Shown: positions 5,975-6,969 of the stretch, in pieces
Position numbering within the stretch: the first letter of the stretch is position 1
Layout of the letters: the number at the start of each line of letters is the position of its first letter
Source: Desulfobacterales bacterium
Lineage (GTDB): Bacteria; Desulfobacterota; Desulfobulbia; Desulfobulbales; BM004
NCBI GenBank assembly: GCA_012974315.1
Contig: JAAXQI010000096.1
Location: forward strand, 1-6,969
Direction of reading: 5' to 3'
Length of the DNA stretch: 6,969 bases
Notes under the pieces: model-generated
Databases searched by the model: none
What the model saw: the letters and a program-made list of their open reading frames with translations, nothing else
What the model was told of the DNA's origin: nothing
Program-made: the position numbers and the translations under genes

Positions 5975-6969
5975 TCAGCCAAACACATAGGCTACAATCA
6001 ACACGGCTAATATCGAAGTCGCGTAGTAAATATTGTACTGCAACTTACCGTTCTGAACTTCCCTCAACTTTGTACCCGTAGAACGAACCAACCGTGCAAT
6101 ACCGTCAACAAACCCGTCAATACCATGCCAGTCAAACCAGGACCAGAACTTCGAAGTCGTCATTAATGGACGCAGTCCGACATTCCTGTAGACTTCACTG
6201 AACCAGGTATCAAAAGTCTGGATGGGCTTTCGTGCCAGCCAGTAAAAACCCCTGCCGCCTATTCGATAGAACCAGTCCATATCGATACTGATAGTCGGCT
6301 CCGGAGCCAGCTTCTTGATAAGCAGGAAAAAACCCAGCGCCGTGAAGAGCAGAATCTGCAGTGACTCTGATACATGATACGCAGAATAAACTTTTAAGGC
6401 GTATTCAGCAGCTTCAGTCTGATAGGGAAGCATCCGGTAGAGATACGGAGTGTAGCTACCTATAAAAATACAGAGGGCAGAGGCGGCGATCATGGCCACT
6501 TCCATATTTAATGGCGGCTCAGCAGCCTTTTCCCAGGTCTCCTTGGAGCAATTATTCTTACCAAACCAGATGAAATAAGGGACTTTTAAACCGGTGTGCA
6601 AAAAGGTACCGGCAGAAGCCAGGGTCAGCAGAAATGCCGCCCAGTACAAATGATCCTCAAAACCGGCTGCCACAATCATGGACTTACTGACAAAACCGGA
6701 AAAAAGAGGAAAGGCGGAGATCGACAGCCCCCCGATCAAAGTGTACACAAATGCCCGGGGCATTTTTTTATACAGACCGCCCAGTTCTGAAAATTTGCTC
6801 TGGCCGGTCATATAGAGCACTGAACCGCAGCCCATGAACAGTAACCCTTTATAGAGGATATGGGCAAAGGCATGGGCACAGGCACCGTTGATTGCCAACT
6901 GAGTGCCGATACCAACACCGGCAACCATGTAACCGACCTGGCTGATAATATGATAGCTGTCTCTTATAC
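5975..6969 (-). CDS. nuoL: NuoL-position antiporter-like subunit of Complex I, Mrp/MnhD-like (5' partial)
   Basis: This is the C-terminal part (about 330 residues) of a proton-pumping membrane subunit. The frame runs off the right edge, so the ATG at 6928 is internal: the codons before it read YHIISQVGY, a conserved family segment. Counting from that Met, His19, His23 and Lys27 (HAFAHILYKGLLF) match E. coli NuoL His334, His338 and Lys342. Lys82 (GFVSKSM) matches Lys399. A predicted helix (about 188-206), a roughly 90-residue amphipathic stretch and a last helix (300-316) agree with NuoL's long lateral helix and its anchor. The wording GIGTQLAINGACAHAFAHILYK and SASAGTFLH-like region (LASAGTFLHTGLKVPYF) resembles proteins often annotated as Na+/H+ antiporter subunit D, so it may be a divergent NuoL. 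The codons beyond 6956 come from adapter sequence and are not real. Confidence 0.88.
   Translation of the reverse strand, partial: IRDSYHIISQVGYMVAGVGIGTQLAINGACAHAFAHILYKGLLFMGCGSVLYMTGQSKFSELGGLYKKMPRAFVYTLIGGLSISAFPLFSGFVSKSMIVAAGFEDHLYWAAFLLTLASAGTFLHTGLKVPYFIWFGKNNCSKETWEKAAEPPLNMEVAMIAASALCIFIGSYTPYLYRMLPYQTEAAEYALKVYSAYHVSESLQILLFTALGFFLLIKKLAPEPTISIDMDWFYRIGGRGFYWLARKPIQTFDTWFSEVYRNVGLRPLMTTSKFWSWFDWHGIDGFVDGIARLVRSTGTKLREVQNGKLQYNIYYATSILAVLIVAYVFG
6957..6969. other. Residual Tn5/Nextera mosaic-end adapter at the contig edge
   Basis: CTGTCTCTTATAC is identical to the first 13 bases of the Tn5 mosaic end used in Nextera library adapters. It sits exactly at the end of the window. It also breaks family conservation: the codon at the junction reads Ser and then Asp-Arg-Ile, where NuoL/MrpD proteins usually have Leu-Ala before YHxISQ. 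Genomic sequence probably ends at 6956. Confidence 0.85.

Noticed and set aside
6957..6969. A Tn5-type transposon end as a true mobile element
   Set aside because: Only the mosaic-end sequence is present, exactly at the contig edge, with no transposase or second end; a library adapter explains it better.

Overview
The window looks like the end of a contig from a Gram-negative, respiring bacterium. My best guess is Desulfobacterota (old Deltaproteobacteria). That rests on three things: a surface beta-helix protein ending in a CFI-box C-terminus, a small periplasmic c-type cytochrome, and a Complex I locus whose NuoL-position subunit looks like an Mrp-type antiporter subunit. This is inference from gene style; no taxonomic marker gene is present.

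Layout. Positions 1-1518 (+) hold the 3' part of a secreted beta-helix protein with choice-of-anchor-Q-like and CFI-box C-terminal regions. A bidirectional terminator (1552-1583) separates it from a convergent monoheme cytochrome c gene (1609-1923, -). A 341-base non-coding stretch (1924-2264) carries candidate divergent promoters for the cytochrome and for a small heat shock protein of the Hsp20 family (2265-2711, +). A second bidirectional terminator (2737-2765) separates Hsp20 from the convergent end of a respiratory operon. Read on the minus strand from the right edge, that operon is nuoL-like (5'-truncated), nuoM and nuoN. These are three antiporter-like, proton-pumping membrane subunits of NADH-quinone oxidoreductase (Complex I), and nuoN is the last gene.

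How the genes relate. NuoL, NuoM and NuoN form the distal membrane arm of Complex I and couple quinone reduction to proton export; their key charged residues are intact. The cytochrome is probably a periplasmic electron carrier, but nothing here links it to a partner. Hsp20 and the beta-helix protein are independent single-gene units.

Two points need care. The last 13 bases (6957-6969) match the start of the Tn5/Nextera mosaic-end adapter, so the genomic sequence probably stops at 6956. The nuoM-nuoN gap is unusually long (147 bases) and holds a nested hairpin just upstream of nuoN. I see no CRISPR array, tRNA, rRNA, insertion sequence or clear new multi-gene system.
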